Counted from the first letter of the stretch, positions 1-6,502 are shown. The stretch is DNA of 6,891 nt from Cyanobacteriota bacterium (GCA_025054735.1 JANWZG010000197.1:1-6891), one strand, 5' to 3'. Numbers and translations: made by a program. The notes: a model not told the origin generated them from the letters alone.

Positions 1-970
1 TCATGGCTGCCACAAAGTGGTGGAGACGGGCGATCGTATCGGGTGCGATCGTCCGAAAGTCTTGGTCTGACCACAGTTTGCCGTGCAGTCGTACCATATT
101 TACACCTAGCTTTGCTAGGAAGCGAGCCATGTAAGCTAGGGAGGCTGCATCCATATACAGGCTTTCTGGGCTGGTATTGATTGCCCAAAACCGCACAGGC
201 TGCTGGTTATTGCCATGAATAAAAACTTCGCCTTGACGCTGGATAAATCCTTGCTCACCTGCAAACCGCTCGTTTAGACGGCGTAGGTCGATCGGGCTAG
301 GCATAAATTCGTCGGGATCAGGGTCAAACAGAAATCCATCCTTAATAGTTGCTTGATAACGCTGATCAGGCTTGAGCTTACCTTGGGGTTTCAATGGGGT
401 TGTTGTCAGCACAAAACAATCAAAAGCAGCAGCTCCCTCTTGCTTGGTTAACTCCACTCGCAGTTGATGGCGACCCGCTGTTAGCTTAACCTTCCCTAGC
501 CCTACCCAGTTAGCTACTACAAACTGTCGTAGAGGGGAACTATCCATTAAGTATACAGTATCACCAGTAGCTTGCCATGGCTGGTCATCCCAGCGCCAGC
601 GAAACGGGCCATGGTGCCAAAATTTGCGGGTGTAGAAATGGTAGTCCCCTGTGGTAGGAATAGTCACCTCGTACTCTAAGAAGGGCAGTGTAGAGTATTG
701 TCCATTAATGCCAACCCAGGCACCTGCTGACAGTACTGCTGCTTCAGTCTTAGTCTGGGGAGCGAAGGGATTACTAGAGGGAAAGCTAGTCTTGCTGGGG
801 GTCTCTGCCTCCCACCAGACGAATGGTGCAGCCTGTTGTCGAGCCTGAATGGTAAGGGTAATGTTAGCGCTGCCAGTTTCCCAGTCAGTTACCACTGGTG
901 CAGACTTGCTGCCATGGCAAGCTACAACTAGCGCTAACGCTATCAAGAAAAGCATCAGTAGGTGACGCAT
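1..970 (-). CDS. Secreted lipoprotein with carbohydrate-binding-like domain and start of a glycoside-hydrolase-like barrel (3' end off window)
   Basis: An open frame on the minus strand runs without a stop from an ATG at 970 to the window edge, giving 323 residues; the C-terminus is missing. Residues 1-18 (MRHLLMLFLIALALVVAC) form a short positive then hydrophobic signal ending in a lipobox-like VVAC, so Cys18 is the probable lipidation site and the protein is likely exported and membrane-anchored. Residues 48-190 look like a beta-sandwich carbohydrate-binding module: a WWEAE motif, GDYHFYTRKFW, and a closing GRHQLRVEL..AAFDCFVLT pattern. Residues 240-300 (GFIQRQGEVFIHGN..PVRFWAIN, then LGVNMVRLHG) resemble the entry into a (beta/alpha)8 glycosidase barrel of the cellulase/GH5-like clan; catalytic acids would lie beyond the edge. 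An in-frame ATG at 1003, with AAGAAG five bases upstream, would add 11 residues. The gene lies just downstream of the Uma2 gene and is probably cotranscribed. The hydrolase call is an inference from pattern and the substrate is unknown. Confidence 0.7.
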   Translation of the reverse strand, partial: MRHLLMLFLIALALVVACHGSKSAPVVTDWETGSANITLTIQARQQAAPFVWWEAETPSKTSFPSSNPFAPQTKTEAAVLSAGAWVGINGQYSTLPFLEYEVTIPTTGDYHFYTRKFWHHGPFRWRWDDQPWQATGDTVYLMDSSPLRQFVVANWVGLGKVKLTAGRHQLRVELTKQEGAAAFDCFVLTTTPLKPQGKLKPDQRYQATIKDGFLFDPDPDEFMPSPIDLRRLNERFAGEQGFIQRQGEVFIHGNNQQPVRFWAINTSPESLYMDAASLAYMARFLAKLGVNMVRLHGKLWSDQDFRTIAPDTIARLHHFVAAM

Positions 971-1038
971 GGGGCTGCCAACATAGGAGTTTTTAGTTAG
1001 CATGAATGCTTCTTGGTAAAAAACTGTCAGTGCAGTGG

Positions 1039-1920
1039 TCAGGAATCGCGAACTGTCATTTGTTCGACATCTGGCAGTGACAATCCAAGGGTATCTGCGA
1101 TTTGTTGTGGTGCCATACCCATGGCCCGTAGCTGTGCGATCGCTGCTCGTTGTACCTGTTCAGCCCGGTCTGCCCGTTGCCGTTCTTGCTCAGCCCGCTG
1201 TCGTTCTTGCTCAGCCCGCTGCCGTTCTTGCTCAGCCCGCTGCCGTTCTTGCTCAGCCCGCTGCCGTTCTTGCGCTGCTATTTCATCTCCAGTCAAAAAG
1301 ATGGCTCTCTCGCGATCGGGTGTAGACTCGCCCTGGGATCCATACCAGCGCAACCACGTATCATGCCGTTCCTCAAACTCTCCCTGCCATAGCGTTAGCC
1401 CCAAACCTACTTGGTCTAACCAGTGGTTCTCCAATTCTACGTAGCGTCGTCCCCGTAGTTCATAGATGTAGAGGGTTTGCTCTCCTAACTGCTGGTTGGG
1501 GTCATACACTACGTAATAGCTTACCCGCATGTGCTCATAAATCTGGTACTTATCTCCCAGTTCATCGCCGACCTGGTTAGAGACAATTTCAATGGCAATT
1601 TCTGGTGGTTTGCCAAAGTTCCAAACGAGATAGCAGCGATGTTGTTTTTCCCACCAGTTATCGGGAACTTGCACATCAAAACTAACAAACACATCGGGCA
1701 CGATCGCAGGCTGACCCGCAGTGTGATAGATGCCTACATTGGCCGCCGCTAGAAAAACCTGCTCCTTTAAGGAACTGTAGAGGGAACTCACTAAGAGGCG
1801 CTGTTGTTTTTCAGACGCGAAGTTATCCACGGGGGTATCGTCCTCGGTGACCCAATCAGTAACATCGGGGATAGCAATGTCGTCAGAGATTAGCACTTGT
1901 TCACCCATTGCCCCATCCAT
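1039..1920 (-). CDS. Uma2 family (DUF820) PD-(D/E)XK nuclease-fold protein with repetitive helical tail
   Basis: This 293-residue protein has the Uma2 core expanded in cyanobacteria, a restriction-endonuclease-like fold. Candidate active-site residues are visible in order: D76 in PDVFVSFDV, E111 in PPEIAIEIVS and K124 in DKYQIYEHM, followed by YYVVYDP and the YIYELRGRRYVEL strand pair. Residues 216-255 are a highly charged helix or coiled-coil built from AEQERQR heptads, encoded by a 21-bp tandem repeat. The tail (263-288, LRAMGMAPQQIADTLGLSLPDV) resembles a small helix-turn-helix and is a common ending in cyanobacterial Uma2 and transposase-like nuclease proteins. The biological role of the family is not established; it is often annotated as a putative restriction endonuclease. 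ATG at 1920 gives the longest frame; an in-frame ATG at 1908 (MGEQVLIS) is an alternative, and neither has a strong ribosome binding site. The lipoprotein gene follows on the same strand. The fold is well supported, activity is not. Confidence 0.88.
   Translation of the reverse strand: MDGAMGEQVLISDDIAIPDVTDWVTEDDTPVDNFASEKQQRLLVSSLYSSLKEQVFLAAANVGIYHTAGQPAIVPDVFVSFDVQVPDNWWEKQHRCYLVWNFGKPPEIAIEIVSNQVGDELGDKYQIYEHMRVSYYVVYDPNQQLGEQTLYIYELRGRRYVELENHWLDQVGLGLTLWQGEFEERHDTWLRWYGSQGESTPDRERAIFLTGDEIAAQERQRAEQERQRAEQERQRAEQERQRAEQERQRADRAEQVQRAAIAQLRAMGMAPQQIADTLGLSLPDVEQMTVRDS
1180..1273 (-). repeat. 21-bp in-frame tandem repeat inside the Uma2 gene
   Basis: Four complete 21-bp units lie at 1180-1200, 1201-1221, 1222-1242 and 1243-1263, with a partial fifth to 1273. 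They are identical except for one base in the second unit (T for C at 1201). Each encodes one AEQERQR heptad, so gain or loss of a unit keeps the reading frame. The near identity at DNA level points to recent expansion by slippage or unequal recombination. A more degenerate unit (ADRAEQV) follows in the protein. Confidence 0.95.
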
Positions 1921-1990
1921 GCTCTATGCCAACATCCCCTTAAGTGTAGCGGTTTTGTCTAGGAAGCAGCAGCTATGACAAGAAAAATAA

Positions 1991-2003
1991 CGTTAGGCTA
2001 ACG
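1991..2003. repeat. Palindrome CGTTAG-G-CTAACG
   Basis: A 13-bp inverted repeat with perfect 6-bp arms and a one-base centre sits about 70 bp upstream of the Uma2 start. Its size suits a dimeric regulator, but I match it to no known operator, and a palindrome of this size can arise by chance. Confidence 0.4.
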
Positions 2004-2083
2004 ATGACCTGCCATGGAGGCGAGGACTGCTGGGAATGGACTATGAACTCTGTGGATGGACTAGGGTTAGGGCGATTGTCTAG

Positions 2084-2098
2084 TGTTGATCATCAACA
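2084..2098. repeat. Palindrome TGTTGAT-C-ATCAACA, candidate operator
   Basis: A 15-bp inverted repeat with perfect 7-bp arms and a one-base centre ends 70 bp before the phosphatase start. The position and odd-centred symmetry suit a transcription-factor site for the phosphatase gene. It does not fit the NtcA pattern GTA-N8-TAC. Which regulator binds, if any, is unknown. Confidence 0.4.
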
Positions 2099-2155
2099 AC
2101 TATGGCTGATTGAATGGCACGTTTTAGTATGGAGATTGTAGAGTTAGCAATCCAA

Positions 2156-2160
2156 AAGGG
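2156..2160 (+). promoter_or_regulatory. Shine-Dalgarno site supporting the 2169 start
   Basis: AAGGG lies eight bases upstream of the ATG at 2169. This supports that start over the in-frame ATG at 2187, which has no such site upstream, even though the 2187 start (MIHCPTC) looks more like a typical zinc-ribbon N-terminus. Confidence 0.5.
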
Positions 2161-2168
2161 CTTGATGA

Positions 2169-4361
2169 ATGGGTAACGTCACAGCTATGATCCATTGCCC
2201 TACTTGCGCCACGATGAACTTGGAAACCAGTCGGTTTTGTCAGCATTGTGGTGCTGTGATACCCAAGCGATATTTATGGGCAATTGGGGAGTTAGCAGAC
2301 CAGCTACAACCAGGTCACGTTGTTGACGATCGCTATGTTGTCAATGCCTCCTGTGTGTTGTTGGATACTCGTCCTGGTTTAGCCCCCCTAATCCCCAACA
2401 CAGTGTCACCAATTGCAGCCGCCTATATGCGGCTCTTACCCTATCGGCTCCATGTCCCTCAACCCTATGGATGTGTTACAGCCTCTTTAGACTCTGGAGA
2501 AGCCCTGCTTTTGTTGGAACAGGGGGCGATCGCGACGGTTGGTGATCAAGCTGGGACGTTGCTGCCAGAACTGACCCACGTATGGAGCCACGCCCATAGT
2601 GTTCGTCAGTTAAGTTGGTTGCGCCAGATTGCCTGCCTGTGGAACCCGTGCCAAGCTGAGCAAATGTCCTATAGTTTGATTACCCCAGTGGTCATTCGAG
2701 CAGATGGCGGTTGGGTGCGATTGCTGGAACTTGTGCCTGATGTGGGGGGCATCCCAGCGACCCTAAGCCAGTTAGGGCAATGCTGGTTAGAGTGGGCAAC
2801 CTTTGCTCAGCCAGATATCCAAAAATTTTTGCTGCAACTGTGCCATTGGCTGATAGAAGGCAAAATTACCACCGCAGACCACCTAGTTACAGTTTTGGAC
2901 TGGGGCTTACAAGAATTGATGCGATCGCAATCTCGCTATATCCAAATTTGCACACTCAGCGACCAAGGACCAACACGCCAACGGAATGAAGATGCTTGCT
3001 ATCCCCCTAGTGGCTCTGTTACCAACTGTCAGGAATTATCTGGACTATTGGCAATTGTCTGTGACGGCATCGGTGGCCACGAAGGTGGAGATGTGGCTTC
3101 AAACCTAGCCATTACCAGCCTTTATGACCAGCTAAAAACCCTCACGCTAGAAGCTCCAACTAGTTGCCCTGCCCGCATTACAACTCAGCTCAAGATGGCA
3201 ACTATCCATGCCAATGATGTCATCAATCAGCGCAATAACCAACTAAAGAAAGCTGATCGTCAACGCATGGGCACCACGGTACTCATTGCCGCTGTTCATG
3301 CCCATGACCTCTACATCACCCACGTTGGGGATAGCCGAGTTTATCAGATTACACGCACGGGCTGTCGTCAATTAACCCTCGACGATGACTTTGCTACGCG
3401 AGAAGTTCGCTTGGGTAACACGTTCTATTACGAGGCGCTGCAACACTACTCATCTGGAGCACTGGTTCAGGCCCTCGGTATTAGCTCTTCCAACAACCTG
3501 CATCCCACAACTCAGCGAATTGTTCTGGATGAAGATTGCGTAATTTTACTGTGTTCCGATGGACTAAGTGATAACGATCGGGTCGAAGGATACTGGCAAA
3601 CGGAGATTCTCCCTTTGCTCATCGGCAATGCTGATCTGAATACCGTTGCCCATCGACTAATCGACATTGCAAATACCCAAAATGGTCACGACAATGTGAC
3701 GGTTGCACTGCTCTATTGTCATGTCGTCCTACAAGCTCCCTCGACTACCCTAGAACCTCCTACCCCTAGCCAACTGTCTGCACTAGCTTCGACATCAGTC
3801 AGCGACCAGCCTTCACGCCTCAAAACTCGGCTGGTGACTACAACCCATCCACGCCGTCTATTGCGATCGCGCCGTCGCCCATGGCTTACAATTGGCATCC
3901 TTGCCCTAGGGGTGTTTACGGCTGTTCCCTTCGTGCATCATTGGTTAGCACCTACCAGCGATCGTCCCATTACCCCTACCCTCAATAGTCCCTCACCTAC
4001 CGTAAGCCTGCCACCTGTGCAGCTAGAGCCTGCCTCGATTGTTCAAACTACTCGCCCGATCCAAATCCTGAGCAATCCTATACAAACGGAGCTAGTTAAT
4101 CCAGCGCCCGCAGTTTCCCCCACTGTCACCACTGTTCCCCCCAACAGCATTGTCAGGATTATGAGCAAGCAAGTTCCTCAACAGGCTAACAGCCCTCCTG
4201 TGAGTTGGGTGCAATTAGTGGTGTGCCAAGAACCTGACACAGTGGAGTCTAGCTCACTAGCCAATTATGGCCAAGGGTGGATTCTGGAATCAGAGCTGGT
4301 GAATGCAGTGATGATCGTGCCTAACCCTACCCAACTTGACGTAACTCGGTGTACTCCCTAG
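2169..4361 (+). CDS. Membrane-anchored PP2C-type serine/threonine phosphatase with N-terminal zinc ribbon and C-terminal SH3-like domain
   Basis: A 730-residue metal-dependent protein phosphatase that would remove phosphate from Ser/Thr of partner proteins. Residues 10-28 form a zinc ribbon (C10, C13, C24, C27). Residues 40-255 are less clear: DDRYVV near 53 and an ITPVVIRADGGWVRLLEL stretch at 171-188 are placed like the P-loop entry and catalytic-loop region of a protein kinase but lack HRD and DFG, suggesting a pseudokinase-like domain. Residues 261-518 are a complete PP2C domain: SDQGPTRQRNED (D275), CDGIGG (D299), MGTT (367-370), VGDSR (D388), LCSDGLSD (D464) and GHDNVT (D508). The metal-binding Asp residues are all present, so it should be active. 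An Arg-rich stretch (562-570) precedes one membrane helix (571-592), placing the catalytic domain in the cytoplasm and the Pro/Thr-rich linker (593-660) outside. The tail (660-712, with SWVQLVVC and GWILESEL) resembles an SH3-like domain. It appears to be a single-gene unit; its substrates are unknown. Confidence 0.9.
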   Translation: MGNVTAMIHCPTCATMNLETSRFCQHCGAVIPKRYLWAIGELADQLQPGHVVDDRYVVNASCVLLDTRPGLAPLIPNTVSPIAAAYMRLLPYRLHVPQPYGCVTASLDSGEALLLLEQGAIATVGDQAGTLLPELTHVWSHAHSVRQLSWLRQIACLWNPCQAEQMSYSLITPVVIRADGGWVRLLELVPDVGGIPATLSQLGQCWLEWATFAQPDIQKFLLQLCHWLIEGKITTADHLVTVLDWGLQELMRSQSRYIQICTLSDQGPTRQRNEDACYPPSGSVTNCQELSGLLAIVCDGIGGHEGGDVASNLAITSLYDQLKTLTLEAPTSCPARITTQLKMATIHANDVINQRNNQLKKADRQRMGTTVLIAAVHAHDLYITHVGDSRVYQITRTGCRQLTLDDDFATREVRLGNTFYYEALQHYSSGALVQALGISSSNNLHPTTQRIVLDEDCVILLCSDGLSDNDRVEGYWQTEILPLLIGNADLNTVAHRLIDIANTQNGHDNVTVALLYCHVVLQAPSTTLEPPTPSQLSALASTSVSDQPSRLKTRLVTTTHPRRLLRSRRRPWLTIGILALGVFTAVPFVHHWLAPTSDRPITPTLNSPSPTVSLPPVQLEPASIVQTTRPIQILSNPIQTELVNPAPAVSPTVTTVPPNSIVRIMSKQVPQQANSPPVSWVQLVVCQEPDTVESSSLANYGQGWILESELVNAVMIVPNPTQLDVTRCTP

Positions 4362-4389
4362 TTGCTGACACCACTCGATACCTATGCTG

Positions 4390-4560
4390 ACTTAGCAGGG
4401 ATCTGTTAAAACTATGCCTGATTGAGTAGGCAAGTCTACAAAGGCAAATCTATGTAGTATCTTGACGAATCTGTTGGCTGTCCTAGGATAGAGAAGACAT
4501 GAGCTAACAGCCTTATGCTTAGCAGCTTGCTACCTTTGTCAACAGGGAACTTAGCAGGGA
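4390..4560. repeat. 12-bp direct repeat ACTTAGCAGGGA
   Basis: Two perfect copies of ACTTAGCAGGGA lie at 4390-4401 and 4549-4560, 147 bp apart and flanking the candidate promoter. No longer homology extends from them, so this may be chance or the remains of a small duplication or insertion. Confidence 0.45.
4462..4489 (+). promoter_or_regulatory. Candidate sigma-70 promoter for the acetyltransferase gene
   Basis: TTGACG (4462-4467, five of six to consensus) is followed after 16 bases by TAGGAT (4484-4489, four of six). Transcription would begin near 4496 and give a leader of about 145-170 nt. Support is motif match and position only. Confidence 0.35.
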
Positions 4561-4641
4561 CAACGCTCGCTCCATCGTCAGTCGCTGTGGTTATGCTAAA
4601 GGCTGCCTAGCGATAAATCTCATCTATCCAAGTGTACTTAG

Positions 4642-5205
4642 GTGTGGGAAAAGGATACAACGTCAATGATTGATTGCAGTGCTATTCAGTTTTGTGTGCA
4701 TGAAGTCAGCGAATGGATAGTCAACGATAGGGGCCAGCAATCGCTACAGATTAACCATGGAGAGCGCAACCTCGAGGTTGAACAACTTCAAGCCTTGTTT
4801 CAAGTAGCAGCCTTTTGGGCACAGAATCGCCGTAGTGAGGACTTAATAGTAGCCATTACAAATAGTAAGCCTGTGGTCACGGTTTGGGAAGGCGATCGTC
4901 TGATTGGGTTTGCCCGTGCTACTTCCGATGGTGTGTACCGCGCTACAATCTGGGATGTAGTAATCCATCCCAACTACCAAGGAGCTGGCCTAGGGCGCAA
5001 ACTGGTGGAAACTATCCTCATGCATCCGCACATGAATCGCGTCGAGCGCACCTATCTAATGACTACTCACCAGCAGCAATTCTATGAGCGCATTGGTTTT
5101 CAGGTAAATTCCACAACAACTATGGTGCTATATAATCGACCACCGGTGGGGTTACCGACATTAGAAACGGCAGACGTTTTAGCAACCCTGTCTGACCAAG
5201 CGTAA
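4642..5205 (+). CDS. GNAT family N-acetyltransferase, Ycf52/plastid-GNAT-like
   Basis: The protein would transfer an acetyl group from acetyl-CoA to an amine. From a GTG start it has 187 residues. The GNAT core is clear: strand KPVVTVWEGDRLIGFARATSD (76-96), the WDVVIHPNYQ strand (104-113), then the acetyl-CoA pyrophosphate loop QGAGLG (113-118) and helix RKLVETIL. The later segment (138-153, YLMTTHQQQFYERIGF) is the usual C-terminal GNAT motif. The RATSDG..RATIWDVV and TTTMVLYNRP patterns recall the algal-plastid Ycf52 and plant plastid NSI/SNAT acetyltransferases, from memory and not by alignment. Plant members acetylate plastid proteins and can make N-acetylserotonin; the substrate here is unknown. 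An in-frame ATG at 4666 (MIDCSAIQF, 179 residues) has AAGGA at 4651-4655, ten bases upstream, and may be the true start. The gene converges with the J-domain gene, their stops 50 bp apart. Confidence 0.87.
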   Translation: MWEKDTTSMIDCSAIQFCVHEVSEWIVNDRGQQSLQINHGERNLEVEQLQALFQVAAFWAQNRRSEDLIVAITNSKPVVTVWEGDRLIGFARATSDGVYRATIWDVVIHPNYQGAGLGRKLVETILMHPHMNRVERTYLMTTHQQQFYERIGFQVNSTTTMVLYNRPPVGLPTLETADVLATLSDQA

Positions 5206-5230
5206 CCGTGGATGGCAGCATAGCCTACGG
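5206..5230. terminator. Weak hairpin in the convergent gap
   Basis: CCGT (5206-5209) pairs with ACGG (5227-5230) and GGC (5214-5216) with GCC (5223-5225) around a six-base loop, with an asymmetric internal bulge. It begins right after the acetyltransferase stop, between two convergent genes, where a shared terminator would be expected. There is no T-run on either side, so it is not a classic intrinsic terminator. Confidence 0.2.
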
Positions 5231-5255
5231 ATGAAAACGCAACTCTGGCCTAACC

Positions 5256-5897
5256 CTACAAAATTTTTTCAATTCGACGGAACTCTTTTTCAACTTCTGC
5301 CCACAACGATCGATTGTGGGGATCAGTTTTGAGTGCCTTTTTCAAGTAAATCCGTGCCTTTTCAACTTGACGCTCATCTACAAGCTGTCGTCCCCAACGC
5401 TGATAGGCGATCGCCTTCCACTGCTTTACTTCTGGATCCTTGGGTAAACGCTCAGCTAGCCCCTCAACTAGGGCGATTGCCCTCGGAAATCGCTGATTTT
5501 TGAGGAGTTGCTGCAACTGCTGGTAAGACTTTTCCTTAAGTTGATGTTCCAACGGTGACAGGTCAGGATTGAGTTGTATCTTCGGCTCCTTGCGGGTGAC
5601 TTTAACTTTAGTTTTGGTAGATGTAGTTTTGGTGGATGCAGACCTTTTTGCCGTCTGCTTTTGACTGTCACCAGACTCTGTTGCTAGTTCATTAGTAGGT
5701 TGTTCGGTAGGTGCGATCGTCTCCAGCAAAAACTTGTAGGCAGCCGTCACTTCAATAAACTTTTCCTTGGCCTGTTGGTCATCAGGATTAGTGTCTGGGT
5801 GGTATTGACGTGCCAGCCGCCGATAGGATGACTTTACATCCTCAAACGATGCGCCTGAGCGTAGCCCTAATACTCGATAGCAGTCTGCTAGGTTCAT
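5256..5897 (-). CDS. J-domain (DnaJ-like) protein with C-terminal TPR-like helices
   Basis: This 213-residue protein begins with a J domain (residues 4-60): DCYRVLGL, the helix II segment SSYRRLARQYHPDTNPDD with the invariant HPD at 33-35, and the helix III/IV segment KFIEVTAAYKFLLE. The HPD loop is what stimulates ATP hydrolysis by DnaK/Hsp70, so it is a predicted Hsp70 co-chaperone. A polar Ser/Thr/Lys-rich linker (61-108) follows, with the basic patch TKTKVKVTRK. The C-terminal part (115-205) is helical and TPR-like: KNQRFPRAIALVEGLAERLP and QVEKARIYLKKALKTDPHN match the paired-helix TPR spacing. The Gly/Phe region, zinc fingers and substrate-binding domains of classical DnaJ are absent, so it is a type III J protein; the TPRs probably choose the client or partner. 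The start at 5897 has no clear Shine-Dalgarno sequence, which is common in cyanobacteria. Confidence 0.9.
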   Translation of the reverse strand: MNLADCYRVLGLRSGASFEDVKSSYRRLARQYHPDTNPDDQQAKEKFIEVTAAYKFLLETIAPTEQPTNELATESGDSQKQTAKRSASTKTTSTKTKVKVTRKEPKIQLNPDLSPLEHQLKEKSYQQLQQLLKNQRFPRAIALVEGLAERLPKDPEVKQWKAIAYQRWGRQLVDERQVEKARIYLKKALKTDPHNRSLWAEVEKEFRRIEKIL

Positions 5898-5927
5898 TCA
5901 ATTAGCCAGCAACAACTATGACCTAGG

Positions 5928-5956
5928 ATTTTGCCACTACTCCTTCGAGCCGTCAA
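5928..5956 (-). promoter_or_regulatory. Candidate sigma-70 promoter for the J-domain gene
   Basis: Read on the minus strand, TTGACG (5951-5956, five of six to consensus) and CAAAAT (5928-5933, four of six) are separated by exactly 17 bases. The start of transcription would be near 5921, giving a leader of about 25 nt. The -35 lies at the end of a tandem repeat listed separately. Confidence 0.45.
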
Positions 5957-5971
5957 TTTAAGTCAATTTAA
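5952..5971 (-). repeat. Perfect tandem repeat of TTAAATTGAC overlapping the -35
   Basis: Two adjacent copies of the 10-mer TTAAATTGAC (minus strand) lie one helical turn apart. The downstream copy supplies most of the candidate -35 TTGACG. Direct repeats with a 10-11 bp period at a -35 are typical of response-regulator sites, but no specific regulator is identified. Confidence 0.5.
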
Positions 5972-6065
5972 ATTTCGATCGCCCAGCGGGAGGAGGCATC
6001 TTATCCAAACCGTAAGCTGTGTACTAGAGTTTACTCGTTACAGGCCACTGCTTAGACACATCTAT

Positions 6066-6092
6066 TCTAGACGATCGTGAAATAGGTCTAGA
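6066..6092. repeat. Inverted repeat TCTAGAC/GTCTAGA
   Basis: Perfect 7-bp arms at 6066-6072 and 6086-6092 are separated by 13 bases. It lies just beyond the stop of the doubtful minus-strand frame at 6102-6326. No T-run follows, so a terminator role is unproven. Confidence 0.4.
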
Positions 6093-6217
6093 TAGCATTG
6101 CTCATGGCATTGGCTTGGTCGTGGGCAGTGTCCCACACAGGTAGGGGCCGGAATTATTAGCGACTCCAATTGAGTTGATGGCCTTAGCCCTTACGATCGC
6201 GATTGCATCCTCACAAT

Positions 6218-6239
6218 TAGATGCCCAGTAGATGCCCAG
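6218..6239. repeat. 11-bp perfect tandem duplication TAGATGCCCAG
   Basis: Two immediately adjacent identical copies lie at 6218-6228 and 6229-6239. A length of 11 is not a multiple of three, so if this DNA once coded, the duplication would have shifted the frame. Confidence 0.6.
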
Positions 6240-6476
6240 AAACTTGCCATATGACTCCAGATACACATTCAGTGCTAATAGGAGACATAAACCTCCATTG
6301 CCATATTCAACAAAACGGTGACACAAGTTTACACCTAAAAGCCAGCTATGTTGTGCTTTTTACAGTCAACAAGCATAAACTCAGGCCTTGCCAATAACCT
6401 GTATGACTTATAGTTATTGACTACGGACAGACTTAGTTATCAATCACTCCACGGTTACTGAGTAGCTAATGTCTAT

Positions 6477-6502
6477 ACCAATTTTATTGGTCAATAATAT
6501 TG
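6477..6502. repeat. Two abutting palindromes, ACCAAT-TTT-ATTGGT and CAATA-A-TATTG
   Basis: A 15-bp palindrome with 6-bp arms (6477-6491) is followed directly by an 11-bp palindrome with 5-bp arms (6492-6502), in an AT-rich patch about 120 bp before glyS. This could be a regulator-binding region or a small hairpin pair. No known operator matches. Confidence 0.4.

Larger units (their letters stand above)
1921..2168. other. Divergent intergenic region with two palindromes, no gene
   Basis: The 248 bp between the divergent Uma2 and phosphatase starts should carry both promoters. I could not identify a convincing -35/-10 pair in either direction. Two short perfect palindromes are listed separately. 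No open frame here looks like a gene. Confidence 0.6.
4362..4641. other. Intergenic region with direct repeat and candidate promoter
   Basis: The 280 bp between the phosphatase and acetyltransferase genes contain a weak hairpin (TGCCT 4415-4419 with AGGCA 4428-4432, no T-run), so no clear intrinsic terminator. They also contain the ACTTAGCAGGGA direct repeat and a sigma-70-like promoter. A 31-codon ATG frame (4515-4610) lies downstream of that promoter but has no ribosome binding site or recognisable product. Confidence 0.55.

Noticed and set aside
651..848. 65-codon plus-strand frame
   Set aside because: It lies opposite the lipoprotein's carbohydrate-binding-like domain and has no recognisable feature.
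1013..1444. Plus-strand open frames opposite the Uma2 gene with Cys/Ser/Arg or Pro/Leu repeat-rich products
   Set aside because: They are antisense readings of the 21-bp repeat; the Uma2 frame on the other strand carries real conserved motifs.
2780..2989. 69-codon frame inside the phosphatase gene
   Set aside because: It is an alternative-frame shadow of the zinc-ribbon/PP2C protein with no motif.
4415..4432. TGCCT/AGGCA hairpin as a phosphatase terminator
   Set aside because: The stem is only 5 bp with an 8-base loop and no T-run follows.
4515..4610. 31-codon ATG frame before the acetyltransferase gene, considered as a leader peptide
   Set aside because: No ribosome binding site, no run of regulatory codons, and no attenuator-like hairpins follow.
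4884..5087. 67-codon frame within the acetyltransferase gene
   Set aside because: It is a shadow frame over the conserved GNAT core.
5468..5671. 67-codon minus-strand frame inside the J-domain gene
   Set aside because: It is a shadow of the Lys/Ser/Thr-rich linker and TPR region in another frame.
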